Positions 23,759 through 31,523 are shown, numbered from the stretch's first letter. The stretch: DNA of 33,626 nucleotides from Chloroflexota bacterium (GCA_023382055.1 JAMCQN010000048.1:1-33626), one strand, 5' to 3'. Notes: a model not told the origin generated them from the sequence alone. Numbers and translations: made by a program.

Positions 23759-25093
23759 ATGAAAATCGAATCACTGTTGATCCTGCTGGCTGTTGTACCG
23801 TTAGCCGGCTGCTCTGGTCTGGGGCAGGCATCTCCTGCGGCGCTGCCGACCGTCGTGCTGGGCAGTAACAATAGCGCTGCGCCCACAGCGTCTTCGCGTC
23901 CCTCTAGTTCGGTTGCCAGCGGCGGCGTGACGGCCTCTGGGAATGTGGCGCCCGCTCAGGAAGTCCATCTATCCTTCTCGCTGTCGGGCCGCGTGAAAAC
24001 GGTGAGCGTTGCCGCCGGCGACGCGGTGAAGGCCGGGCAGGTGCTGGTGACGCTCGATGACGCGTTGCTGCAGGCGCAGATACAACAGGCTGAGGCGGGG
24101 GTAGCTGCCGCGCAAGCCAACTACGAACTGCTGGCAGCCGGGCCGACGAACGAGCAACTGCGCCAGGCCGAGGCAGCTCTGGCCGGCGCAACCGCCGCCT
24201 ACAACCGCACGGTCGAAGGCTCGCGCCCGTCGGATATCGCCGCTGCTGCTGCGGCGCTGACCGCTGCGACCGATGCCTATAACAAGGTGAAGGCTGGGCC
24301 GCAACCGCTGGATTATGCCGCTGCCGAAGCCGCAGTGAAGAATGCCCAGGCGGCGCGGCAGCAGGCGCAATTTGCTTACGATGCGGCCTACCAGAGCAAC
24401 CCGGCCGCCATCGGCGCAAGCCCCGCCGCCCTGGCGCTGCAGCAGGCGACGAACAACTATGCCTCCGCAAAGGCTGCCTACGATCAGGCTGTGCGCGGGC
24501 CGGATGCCGCTACACTCTCGGCGGCCTATCTGCAGGTGCAGAGCGCGCGCGCCGCGCTGGATGCAGCCATGCATCCCGCCCGCGACGCCGACATCGCGCA
24601 GGCCAAGGCACAGGTGGCGCAGGCACAGGCGCAACTGGACGCCCTCAAGGCTGGGCCGCGCGCACAGCAACTGGACGCGGCCAGGGCGCAGGTGGATGCC
24701 GCCAAGGCTGCGTTGGTTGTGCTGCAGGCGCAGGTGCCGCAGTACGTGCTCACGGCTCCGCTGGATGGCGTGGTGCTCAGCCGCGCGATTCAGCCCGGCG
24801 AGACCGCTGTGCCCGGCGCGCCGGTGATGGCGCTGGGCACCCTCAATCATTTGCGCGTCGAAACCACCGACCTGAGCGAACGCGATGTGCCCAGGGTGCA
24901 GGTCGACCAGCCCGTCAGCGTTTATATCAAGGCGCTGGATAAAACGGTTGCAGGTAAAGTGCGCGAGATCGCACCCCTGGCCGACACACTGGGCGGCGAT
25001 GTCGTTTACAAGACGACCATCGAACTGGACACGCAGCCCGCGGGTCTGCGCGCGGGCATGAGCGTGGACGTGCTGTTCGGCGCCACCCGCTGA
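23759..25093 (+). CDS. Lipoprotein membrane-fusion (HlyD/MacA-like) adaptor
   Basis: A 444-aa adaptor for the ABC efflux pump. The start MKIESLLILLAVVPLAGCSG has a lipobox with C18, so it is anchored as a lipoprotein rather than by a TM helix as in MacA. A biotinyl-lipoyl-like half (SLSGRVKTVSVAAGDAVKAG, about 75-105) leads into a long Ala/Gln-rich coiled coil with four spaced AGP/RGP-x-(4-6)-L units (AAGPTNEQLRQAEAAL, KAGPQPLDYAAAEAAV, VRGPDAATLSAAYLQV, KAGPRAQQLDAARAQV). The other half of the lipoyl domain (YVLTAPLDGVVLSRAIQPGE) and a beta-barrel (VSVYIKALDKTVAGKVREIA) follow. The frame is open to 23705, but only ATG 23759 gives the signal peptide. Confidence 0.88.
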   Translation: MKIESLLILLAVVPLAGCSGLGQASPAALPTVVLGSNNSAAPTASSRPSSSVASGGVTASGNVAPAQEVHLSFSLSGRVKTVSVAAGDAVKAGQVLVTLDDALLQAQIQQAEAGVAAAQANYELLAAGPTNEQLRQAEAALAGATAAYNRTVEGSRPSDIAAAAAALTAATDAYNKVKAGPQPLDYAAAEAAVKNAQAARQQAQFAYDAAYQSNPAAIGASPAALALQQATNNYASAKAAYDQAVRGPDAATLSAAYLQVQSARAALDAAMHPARDADIAQAKAQVAQAQAQLDALKAGPRAQQLDAARAQVDAAKAALVVLQAQVPQYVLTAPLDGVVLSRAIQPGETAVPGAPVMALGTLNHLRVETTDLSERDVPRVQVDQPVSVYIKALDKTVAGKVREIAPLADTLGGDVVYKTTIELDTQPAGLRAGMSVDVLFGATR

Positions 25094-25101
25094 CATCTCT
25101 T

Positions 25102-25134
25102 ACAACTCCGAGTTCTGCGAGAACTCGGAGTTGT
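25102..25134. repeat. Palindromic repeat, AACTCCGAGTT type
   Basis: Perfect 15-bp arms (left arm ACAACTCCGAGTTCT) with spacer GCG, 8 nt beyond the stop of the adaptor gene. A third half-copy (CTCGGAGTTGT) follows at 25139-25149. It probably ends or protects the efflux operon transcript and lies just upstream of the zur promoter region. Confidence 0.85.
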
Positions 25135-25151
25135 TAACCTCGGAGTTGTGT

Positions 25152-25157
25152 TATGAT
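25152..25157 (+). promoter_or_regulatory. zur: Possible -10 box for zur
   Basis: TATGAT, one mismatch from TATAAT. The best upstream -35 candidate (TTGTTA at 25131) gives a short 15-bp spacer, so this is tentative. A start near 25164 would put the Zur-box-like site inside the early transcribed region. Confidence 0.35.
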
Positions 25158-25171
25158 ATGGGCGTGAAAAC

Positions 25172-25186
25172 TGAAAATGGTTTTCA
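25172..25186. promoter_or_regulatory. zur: Zur-box-like operator upstream of zur
   Basis: TGAAAATGGTTTTCA, an almost perfect palindrome (6 of 7 arm pairs) very close to the actinobacterial Zur consensus TGAAAATGATTTTCA. It lies 37 nt before the preferred start codon of the Fur-family gene. This suggests zinc-dependent autorepression. Confidence 0.7.
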
Positions 25187-25223
25187 AATAACGCGCGACC
25201 AGGCCATACCGGGACCGGATGCC

Positions 25224-25646
25224 ATGTTAGCGACGCTGACAAAGGCAGGCTATTCCAATACGCGCGCCCGGCGCTCGGTGCTGGAGGCGCTTTTCGATGC
25301 CAATGGACAAGCCAGCCCCGCCGAATTGCTGGCGCTGGGGCGCGCCCATCATCCCGCGCTGGGGATCGTGACGGTTTATCGCACGCTGGAAGTTCTGTCG
25401 GAACTGGGGCTGGTACGCAAATTGCACCAGGATGACGGCTGCCATACGTATGCGCCCGTGCAGCACCATCACGGGCATTACGTGATCTGCGAACGCTGTC
25501 ATCGCACGATTGAGTTTGAGGGCTGCGATATCGCCGCCGTGGTGGCGTCGGTGGAGTCTCAGACCGGCTTTCAGGTGCGCGAGCACTGGCTGGAGATGTT
25601 CGGCCTGTGCCCGGACTGCCGTTTAGAACATCCCGGCGCGGTGTAA
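25224..25646 (+). CDS. zur: Zinc uptake regulator Zur (Fur family)
   Basis: A 140-aa Fur-family metalloregulator. The winged helix (about 1-70) includes AGYSNTRARRSVLEALF and GIVTVYRTLEVLSELGLVRK. The dimerisation domain has a His cluster (QHHHGHYVICERC, H81-H85), the structural zinc site C89/C92 with C129/C132, and C73 and C101 as further candidates. Adjacent znuABC genes and two TGAAAAT-type sites point to zinc rather than iron or peroxide. ATG 25224 is chosen because the Zur-box-like site is then upstream of the coding region; the frame stays open to 25131 with an alternative ATG at 25158. No strong Shine-Dalgarno is visible. Confidence 0.85.
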   Translation: MLATLTKAGYSNTRARRSVLEALFDANGQASPAELLALGRAHHPALGIVTVYRTLEVLSELGLVRKLHQDDGCHTYAPVQHHHGHYVICERCHRTIEFEGCDIAAVVASVESQTGFQVREHWLEMFGLCPDCRLEHPGAV

Positions 25647-25689
25647 GACAAGAAGTACGGTGATAGGCCGTTTCGTTTAGATTAGAAAT

Positions 25690-25704
25690 TGATAGTCATT
25701 TTCA
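25690..25704. promoter_or_regulatory. znuA: Zur-box-like operator upstream of znuA
   Basis: TGATAGTCATTTTCA; the right arm matches the Zur consensus exactly and the left arm at 5 of 7 positions. It lies in the 117-nt gap between zur and znuA, 59 nt before the znuA start codon, within a T-rich stretch likely to hold the znuABC promoter. Confidence 0.6.
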
Positions 25705-25763
25705 GTTTTTTTGCGTTTTTGTCGTATGTGCAGTTTTATGCCGTCGGACTTTGAAGTAAGCAA

Positions 25764-26702
25764 ATGATGAAAACTAAGCTGTTATATCGGCTCGTAATGA
25801 CCGCGGCATGTGCGGTTTCTCTTGCCGCCTGCGGGGTAACCGGACCCGCCGCCCAGGATGCGGCAGCGCCCGGCATGAAAACCATCGTGGTGACCTATTC
25901 CATTCTCGGCGCGGTGGTGAAGGATCTGGTCGGGGACAAGGCGAATGTCATCGTCCCCATGCCCAATGGACAGGACCCGCACGAGTGGGAACCGTCGGCT
26001 AAAGATATCGAGATCATCAACAAGGCCGACCTGGTGGTGCAGAATGGCCTGGGCCTGGAGGGCGGGATGGAAAAAACGCTCCTGCAGGCCAGGGATGCGG
26101 GTGTTGATTTCTTCACAGCTTCCGACGCCATCACCGTGCGCAAGGTCGGTCCCGGCGAGGGTCTGCCCAGCGGCGACCCGGATCAGGCGGTCGGCGCGGA
26201 CGATCCGCACTTGTGGATGGATCCAACGGCGATGAAGGCGGTAGAACTGGCGCTAGCGACGAAGCTGAAGGCGGACCTGGGCATCGATGTGACCGGCCGC
26301 GCGCAGGATCTGGCCAATCGGTTGGACAGCCTGGACAAGGAAGTAGCCGGCGATGTGGCTGCACTGCCCGCCGCGAATCGCCGTCTGGTCACCGGGCACG
26401 AATCCATGGGATACTTTGCGCAACACTACGGGTTTAAGCTGGTGGGCGCGATTGTGCCCAGTATCACGACGCAGGCCGAAGTCTCGGCCTCCGATCTGGC
26501 CGCGCTGAAGAAGCTGATCCAGATGAACCATGTGAATGCGGTGTTCACGGAGCTGGGCACATCGCCCGCTGTCGCCGAGGCCATCGGCAAGGAAACCGGC
26601 GTGAAAGTGGTGCAACTGACCACGCACATGCTTCCCGATGACGGCTCTTATTTCACCTTTATGCGCGATGTCGCGAAGACCATTGTCGACGCCCTGAAGT
26701 AG
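25764..26702 (+). CDS. znuA: Zinc ABC transporter substrate-binding lipoprotein
   Basis: A 312-aa cluster A-I (metal) solute-binding protein. The signal peptide ends in lipobox SLAAC with C23. Predicted metal ligands: H73 in GQDPHEWEPS, H149 in DDPHLWMDP, H212 in TGHESMGYFA and D293 in LPDDGSYF. A His at the third position, where manganese receptors such as PsaA have Glu, favours zinc. It lacks the long His-rich loop of E. coli ZnuA. Context (Zur upstream, permease and ATPase downstream, Zur-like operator) supports high-affinity zinc uptake. The second ATG (25767) is an equivalent start. Confidence 0.92.
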   Translation: MMKTKLLYRLVMTAACAVSLAACGVTGPAAQDAAAPGMKTIVVTYSILGAVVKDLVGDKANVIVPMPNGQDPHEWEPSAKDIEIINKADLVVQNGLGLEGGMEKTLLQARDAGVDFFTASDAITVRKVGPGEGLPSGDPDQAVGADDPHLWMDPTAMKAVELALATKLKADLGIDVTGRAQDLANRLDSLDKEVAGDVAALPAANRRLVTGHESMGYFAQHYGFKLVGAIVPSITTQAEVSASDLAALKKLIQMNHVNAVFTELGTSPAVAEAIGKETGVKVVQLTTHMLPDDGSYFTFMRDVAKTIVDALK

Positions 26703-26715
26703 CACGGAGTGGTGA

Positions 26716-27564
26716 ATGATGGACTGGTTTGTTAATCCATTCGTACAAAACGACTTTATGCTGCGCGCGCTGACCGCCGGCGTGCTGGTGTCGGTATCAG
26801 CCGCGATCGTGGGCACATTCATGGTGCTGCGCGGTCTGGCCTTTATCGGCGATGCGCTGTCTCACGGCGTGCTGCCGGGCATCGCCGCGGCGATTCTTCT
26901 GAACATCCCCGGTATCTTGGGCGCGGCCGCCGGCGCCGCCGTCATGATCGGCGGCATCAGCCTGATCACCCAGCGCTCGCGGCTGTCCTCCGATACGGCC
27001 ATCGGGCTGCTGTTCGTGGGCATGCTGGCGCTGGGGGTGGTCATCGTCTCGCGCTCCACCGCGTTCACCGGCGACCTGGTGCGGATTCTGTTCGGCGAAG
27101 TGCTGGGCATCAGCCAGTCCGCCATCCTGATCCAACTGGCGGCCACCCTGGCGGTGGCGATAACGGCGGTGATCTGCTACCGGCCATTTCTGCTGCTGTG
27201 CTTCAACCCGGAACAGGCGCAGGTGTCGGGTTTCTCCGTGCGGCTTTATCACAACATCATGCTGGCGCTGATCGCCCTGACGGTGATCGTTTCGTTCCAG
27301 ACGGTGGGCACGCTGCTGGTGTTCGGCATGCTGCTGGCCCCGGCGGCGGCAGGGGCGTTGATCGCGCGCCGCATCGGCGCGATGATGGCGTGGGCGGCGC
27401 TTTTCGGCTCCGTCTCGGTATACGCCGGCCTGCTGGCGAGTTATCACTTCAACACCGCCGCGGGTTCGACCATCGTTCTGATTGCGACCCTGATTTTCTT
27501 CGCGGTGTTTTTTATCCGGACGGCGCGGCCCGCGCCAACGCATACGGCGGAGTCGGGGCATTGA
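26716..27564 (+). CDS. znuB: Zinc ABC transporter permease
   Basis: A 282-aa ABC-3 family permease with about eight TM helices. Conserved features include TFMVLRGLAFIGDALSHGVLPGIA, the family's periplasm-proximal GD(A/S)(L/I)SH motif, and SFQTVGTLLVFGMLLAPAAAGALIA. The start ATG is 14 nt after the znuA stop and its stop overlaps the znuC start (TGATG), so translation is coupled. Confidence 0.93.
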   Translation: MMDWFVNPFVQNDFMLRALTAGVLVSVSAAIVGTFMVLRGLAFIGDALSHGVLPGIAAAILLNIPGILGAAAGAAVMIGGISLITQRSRLSSDTAIGLLFVGMLALGVVIVSRSTAFTGDLVRILFGEVLGISQSAILIQLAATLAVAITAVICYRPFLLLCFNPEQAQVSGFSVRLYHNIMLALIALTVIVSFQTVGTLLVFGMLLAPAAAGALIARRIGAMMAWAALFGSVSVYAGLLASYHFNTAAGSTIVLIATLIFFAVFFIRTARPAPTHTAESGH

Positions 27565-28379
27565 TGAACAGCGTATTAAACTCCCCCGCCGCGGTGACCG
27601 GCAGTGATGGCGCCATCCATCTGTGCGCCGAACGCCTGTCGGTGGGCTATGACGGCAAGGCCGTCGTGCAGGATATCACTCTCGACCTGAAGCGCGGTCA
27701 GGCGCTGGCGCTGGTGGGCATGAATGGGTCGGGCAAGTCCACCCTGCTGAAGACCGTCGTCGGGTTGCTGGCGCCGCTGGCCGGGCGTCTGGAAGTCATG
27801 GGCGCGGCCCCCGGCAGGACCCCGCAGCGGATCGCCTATTTGAGCCAGTTCCACGCTTCCGGCTTCGTGCTGCCGCTGCGCGCCGTGGATGTCGTCCAGA
27901 TGGGGCGCTTCACCGCCCGCGGTCTGCTTGGGCGCATGCATAGCGAAGACAGCGATATCGTCGCCGACGCGATGCGCCGCATGGGCATCGAGAAAATGGC
28001 GCAAATGCCCGTGCGGTCGCTCTCGGGCGGCCAGCAGCAGCGCGTTTATCTGGCTCAGACGCTGGCCCGCCGCGCGGACCTGCTGGTGCTCGACGAGCCG
28101 ACAGCCAGCCTGGATGCCGCCGGGAAAGAGATCTATATGCAGGTGATCGCCGGCGAACTGGCGCGCGGCGTGTCGGTGGCGGCGGCGACGCATGACATCA
28201 ACGAGGCGTCCAGTTGCGATCTGGTGATGCTGCTGGCGCATCGCGTCATCGCGCTGGGTCCACCGCGCGACACGATCACACCGGAGGCGCTGCTCGAAAC
28301 GTTCGGAATCGTCCTGATGTCGCGGGGCGAACAGGGCCGGCTGGCAGTGGTCTCGCGCGAACACGAGCACGACGAGTGA
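27564..28379 (+). CDS. znuC: Zinc ABC transporter ATPase
   Basis: A 271-aa ATPase completing the zinc importer. Walker A is LVGMNGSGKSTLL; the Q-loop lies in RIAYLSQFHASGF; the signature is [16 protein letters not shown]; Walker B is LLVLDEPTASLD; the H-loop is AAATHDINEA. The ATG overlaps the znuB stop by one base. The open frame extends upstream through znuB in a different register, but that part is a shadow. The last ~25 residues (ETFGIVLMSRGEQGRL onward) are the usual variable tail. Confidence 0.93.
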   Translation: MNSVLNSPAAVTGSDGAIHLCAERLSVGYDGKAVVQDITLDLKRGQALALVGMNGSGKSTLLKTVVGLLAPLAGRLEVMGAAPGRTPQRIAYLSQFHASGFVLPLRAVDVVQMGRFTARGLLGRMHSEDSDIVADAMRRMGIEKMAQMPVRSLSGGQQQRVYLAQTLARRADLLVLDEPTASLDAAGKEIYMQVIAGELARGVSVAAATHDINEASSCDLVMLLAHRVIALGPPRDTITPEALLETFGIVLMSRGEQGRLAVVSREHEHDE

Positions 28380-28401
28380 TGCCGCCGCTCAATCGAGTGG
28401 T

Positions 28402-28542
28402 TTAGAGCAGTTGCCGCAACTCATCGGTCAGCGCCTGCGCCATCTGCGGTCTGCCGTGAAACTGCGCGGGGGTGTTCAGGGCATGAACTGCGATCTCGTC
28501 GGTGGACGGTGAATCCTGCGGCCGGTCGGTTTGAGCGTTCAC
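28402..28542 (-). CDS. Possible 46-aa small protein
   Basis: A GTG-initiated frame preceded by AAGGAG at 9 nt spacing, better than most starts here. The peptide VNAQTDRPQDSPSTDEIAVH is disordered at first, then ends in a helix (RPQMAQALTDELRQLL). No family recognised. The frame is also open upstream to 28590 without a ribosome site. The Shine-Dalgarno is the main argument for a real gene; it is convergent with znuC. Confidence 0.35.
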   Translation of the reverse strand: MNAQTDRPQDSPSTDEIAVHALNTPAQFHGRPQMAQALTDELRQLL

Positions 28543-28659
28543 AGATGCTCTCTCCTTCCGCTGGCGGCGAAACATCGACCCGCCGGACATCTCAACCCGG
28601 CAGGAAGCGACCCTGAGCCAAGCCGGTATTGTATATTTAGCGCACGGTCATCAGGCATA

Positions 28660-28740
28660 TTACGACCGGCTCAAGACTTCATCAGCAAACTGCCGTGCGG
28701 TGATAAACATATCATCATCGGGATCATCGTTCAGATGCAT
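28660..28740 (-). CDS. Tiny ORF overlapping the antitoxin end
   Basis: A 26-codon frame starts at an ATG inside the last codons of the Phd antitoxin gene, the position where a toxin start would be expected. It encodes an acidic NDDPDDDMFI opening, then TARQFADEVLSRS and a stop. The DDxDDxxFI pattern faintly resembles the C-terminal acidic strand of PIN-domain toxins, so it may be a scrap of one, but it is too short to claim. Confidence 0.25.
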   Translation of the reverse strand: MHLNDDPDDDMFITARQFADEVLSRS

Positions 28741-29059
28741 TTTTCCTGGCGCGGACTTCGCTAACCGCCCTGGCAACGAGAGCCTCTAACTCGTCTGGGT
28801 CAACCTCTTGAACACTGCGCCGGGCGATTTTCAGCTTGCGCACCTGTGCTTGCCATTGTCGTCTGATCAATCGTTTCGTCGGGTCCAGCAGCCGTTCATA
28901 CTCGGCGGCGCTGATGAGGATGGCGGCCTGCCGTTTGTACCTGGTAATCGCCACCGTTTCGTGACCGTACATCACCTTCCCAATCAGGTCGGCTAAGTGA
29001 ATCCTGAATTCTTCGATCGAAACTTGTGTGGTAACCGTAGGTGTTTGTCGCTCCCGCAT
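28724..29059 (-). CDS. Phd/YefM-type antitoxin without an intact toxin
   Basis: A 111-aa type II antitoxin. The N-terminal DNA-binding fold reads VSIEEFRIHLADLIGKVMYG followed by ETVAITRYKRQAAILISAAEYERLL, the standard Phd/YefM core. The C-terminal 45 residues are a charged helix, where such antitoxins bind their toxin. No RelE, Doc or PIN gene of normal size follows; only a 26-codon ORF overlaps its end. The start codon ATG (29059) lies about 6 nt from the -10 box, implying a leaderless transcript. It may be an orphan antitoxin or may act on a toxin elsewhere. Confidence 0.85.
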   Translation of the reverse strand: MRERQTPTVTTQVSIEEFRIHLADLIGKVMYGHETVAITRYKRQAAILISAAEYERLLDPTKRLIRRQWQAQVRKLKIARRSVQEVDPDELEALVARAVSEVRARKNASER

Positions 29060-29065
29060 ACGAAC

Positions 29066-29096
29066 AGTATAAGCATGAAATCTTAAGGTCTGTCAA
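29066..29096 (-). promoter_or_regulatory. Promoter of the Phd antitoxin
   Basis: On the minus strand TTGACA (29096-29091) and TATACT (29071-29066) are separated by 19 bp, slightly long. The -10 box ends 6 nt before the ATG, so transcription should begin at or near the start codon. Confidence 0.6.
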
Positions 29097-29165
29097 CTTC
29101 GTAAAGTTTTGCCGGTTTCATCCGCGTCAGCATGAGATTGCTTGAAAGTCGGTGACGATGACCTG

Positions 29166-30230
29166 TCAGCCGTCCAGCAACTCGACACAGTCAAGGTCAT
29201 CAAACGCTTGCAGCGCATTCGACAGATTGGGCCACACCGACGCCGGCGGCGCGCCGGTGCGCCAGAACCACATGGGCATGAAGAGCACGCGCACGATCAC
29301 CGCCAGCCGGTAGTCATGCCAGCAGTCCGCCCAGGCGTAATGCTCGACGCCGTGGCGCAGCAGCCTGTCGTGGTAGCGCACCAGGAGGGGGCGTTCCAGG
29401 CATCGCCGCTGTTCCCCGTCCCAGAACAACGCCATCAGATTCGACAGGTCTTCCGCTGCGAAACTGATGCCCCAGAACTGCCAGTCGATGATGAGCGCCT
29501 GCCCGGCGCCGGCATCACGGGGGAGCATGACATTGGAGAGGGTGGCGTCGCCATGGATCAGCGTCAAGTCATGCCCGCCTGTGACACGCTGCAGCAGGCG
29601 CGGGAGTGCGGCAAGCACTTTGTCATATAAAAGCCGCTGCAGGGCGGACAGGCGATCTGCGGCGAAGTCGGCAAATGCGGGGAAACTCTCGCGGATGCCG
29701 GTGATGGTGTCTGTCGCCGACTCTTCGCTGGGGAAGTCGTCAATACTGCCGAGCGCCGGGTTGTCCCACCAGTACGCGTGCAGGGCGGCAAAGGCGTCGA
29801 TCATGCTTTCGCAATAAGGCTGGCCGGGCGGGGCCGCGCTGGTCCCTGCAAAGTGCGTTTCAGAAACGTCGTCGAAGAGCAGCGCTGAAGCGCCGGTTTG
29901 TTCGTCGTAGACGGCATGATAACAATGCACGATCGGCGGGTGCGGCATCAGCCTGCCCACCCGGTTGTGGAAATCGACTTCATGGCGGTACCGGGCGCTG
30001 CCCACCGCACGCTGCCCCGAATCGAGTCTGGCGAGTTTCAAAAACAGGCGGCGTGGCGCTTCCGGCGGCGCGCCATGTGAGTAAGCCAGGGTCAGGCGCG
30101 CAATCGTCGCGGTATAGGTTGGCTCCGCGGCGACATGCACCCCGGTGACTTCGCCGCATGGCAGGCGTCCGCTCTGGCGAAGCGCCAGCGTGAGCCATTC
30201 GGGATTTACTTGACTGGAGTTTGTAATCAC
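29166..30230 (-). CDS. APH/ecdysteroid-kinase-like phosphotransferase
   Basis: A 354-aa protein with the aminoglycoside-phosphotransferase kinase fold. The catalytic loop is LTLIHGDATLSNVMLP (HGD, then N) and the metal-binding segment is ALIIDWQFWGISFAAEDLSN (DW plus D). The N-lobe lysine is probably in RLFLKLARLDS. The sequence resembles the EcKinase/DUF1679-like branch that phosphorylates small hydroxylated metabolites; the substrate is unknown and antibiotic resistance should not be assumed. The start appears to be GTG at 30230 with no clear Shine-Dalgarno. The dipeptidase gene lies 49 nt upstream on the same strand. Confidence 0.8.
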   Translation of the reverse strand: MITNSSQVNPEWLTLALRQSGRLPCGEVTGVHVAAEPTYTATIARLTLAYSHGAPPEAPRRLFLKLARLDSGQRAVGSARYRHEVDFHNRVGRLMPHPPIVHCYHAVYDEQTGASALLFDDVSETHFAGTSAAPPGQPYCESMIDAFAALHAYWWDNPALGSIDDFPSEESATDTITGIRESFPAFADFAADRLSALQRLLYDKVLAALPRLLQRVTGGHDLTLIHGDATLSNVMLPRDAGAGQALIIDWQFWGISFAAEDLSNLMALFWDGEQRRCLERPLLVRYHDRLLRHGVEHYAWADCWHDYRLAVIVRVLFMPMWFWRTGAPPASVWPNLSNALQAFDDLDCVELLDG

Positions 30231-30279
30231 GGTGTGTGCTGTCTATATCGCCTTGCTGCAAACAGGCGAGCGGGCGTTT

Positions 30280-31368
30280 TCACGGCAATAGCCGCTGCAG
30301 GAAACGCAGCCAGTTGCCGTGCAGGATGGCCGCGATGTCCTCATGTCTGTAGCCGCGCGCGGCCAGCAGGCCGGCTATCTTCTGCAGATCGGCGATGGTG
30401 TCCAGGTCGCGGGGCGATTGCTCGCGGCCGAAACCGCCGTCCAGGTCGCTGCCGATGGCGGCATGTCGCGCGTCCCCGGCCAGTTGGCACACGTGGTCGA
30501 TATGCTGCACGACCTCGCTGAGCAGCACCGGATTCGGGGCGGTCAGGTTGTGCATAGTCGCCGGCTGCCAGCCGGGGCGCACCATGATGATGTCGAATGA
30601 GGCGCCGATCACGCCGCCGCGCTCGATGATGACCTTGAGTTGCTCGTCGCTGAACTGGCGCTGCATGGGCACCAGGGCGCGGCAGTTCTGGTGGCTGGCG
30701 AGCAGCGGGCCGTCGAAAACCTTCACGGCCTCCCAGAACGACTGGTCGCACAGGTGCGTGCAGTCCAGTGCGATATTGAGCCGGCGCATCTCCTGGAGCA
30801 GCGGCGCGCCCATGCCGTCCGTCAGGCCCAACTCCACGCCGGTGCCGCCAGCATAGCGGTTGGGGCCGTAGTGCGCGGGGCCGAGCAGCCGCAATCCCAA
30901 CCCATGCCAGCGCTCCAGTTCTTCCGGGCGGGTGATCGGGTCGGCGCCTTCCATCGAGATGACGAAGCCGAGCGGGGGATAGGCTGCGGGCGCGCCGGCG
31001 GCATCGACAGCCTGCCACGCCGCCACATGTTCGTTCAGTTGTTGGGCAGTCTCGATGACGCGCACGTGGCCGGCGGCTTCGAGGGCGCGGTAATAGGCGA
31101 GTTGGCCTTTAGCCACCGCATGCGCCTGCTCCACCGAGCGATATTCGATGCCGGGCGACGGATGGCCGCTGGCGCGCGCCAGCAGCGTGGCGACGCTGAG
31201 GAAAACGCGCCCCTGGCGCAGTTCCGGCAACGCCACCGTGTTCAGGGCGCGGCCCTTGCCGGCCAGTGTCGTTTCGGTCTGCCGGATGGTGTGGACGGAT
31301 TGCAGCAGGTCGCGCTCGAATTGCAGCGCGTTCCACGCAATGTCCAGATGCGCGTCGACGATCAACAT
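30280..31368 (-). CDS. Membrane dipeptidase, peptidase family M19
   Basis: A 362-aa binuclear zinc dipeptidase of the renal-dipeptidase family. The opening MLIVDAHLDIAWNAL supplies the HxD metal pair (H7, D9). The bridging glutamate is in ISMEGADPI, followed by histidine-bearing LRLLGPAHYGPNRYAGG, ALDCTHLCDQSFWE and LASHQNCRAL, and the late aspartate in AIGSDLDGGFG. No signal peptide, so it is probably cytoplasmic and may process dipeptides or D-amino-acid-containing peptides. ATG 31368 has GGAGG about 9 nt upstream; a start at 31398 is possible but less likely. It probably shares a transcript with the APH-like gene. Confidence 0.9.
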   Translation of the reverse strand: MLIVDAHLDIAWNALQFERDLLQSVHTIRQTETTLAGKGRALNTVALPELRQGRVFLSVATLLARASGHPSPGIEYRSVEQAHAVAKGQLAYYRALEAAGHVRVIETAQQLNEHVAAWQAVDAAGAPAAYPPLGFVISMEGADPITRPEELERWHGLGLRLLGPAHYGPNRYAGGTGVELGLTDGMGAPLLQEMRRLNIALDCTHLCDQSFWEAVKVFDGPLLASHQNCRALVPMQRQFSDEQLKVIIERGGVIGASFDIIMVRPGWQPATMHNLTAPNPVLLSEVVQHIDHVCQLAGDARHAAIGSDLDGGFGREQSPRDLDTIADLQKIAGLLAARGYRHEDIAAILHGNWLRFLQRLLP

Positions 31369-31523
31369 GGCTGAACCCTCCTGTATCCGCGCCGTCACAT
31401 GCGGATGGCGCGGAGAAAGCCTCCATCTTAACAGGTCAGCGCGATTTTTCGAGCTTCATGTAAACGCTTTCGACATACGGCGGCCTGGTGGCCTTTTCGT
31501 CGCCGCAGGTCGTGTGAGGCTAA

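Noticed and set aside
22879..23886. A 335-codon minus-strand frame across the ATPase
   Set aside because: Antisense of a gene with all five ABC ATPase motifs; no independent support.
23969..25096. A 375-codon minus-strand frame opposite the adaptor gene
   Set aside because: Shadow of an Ala/Gln-rich coiled coil; the reverse frame is low-complexity and lacks a start context.
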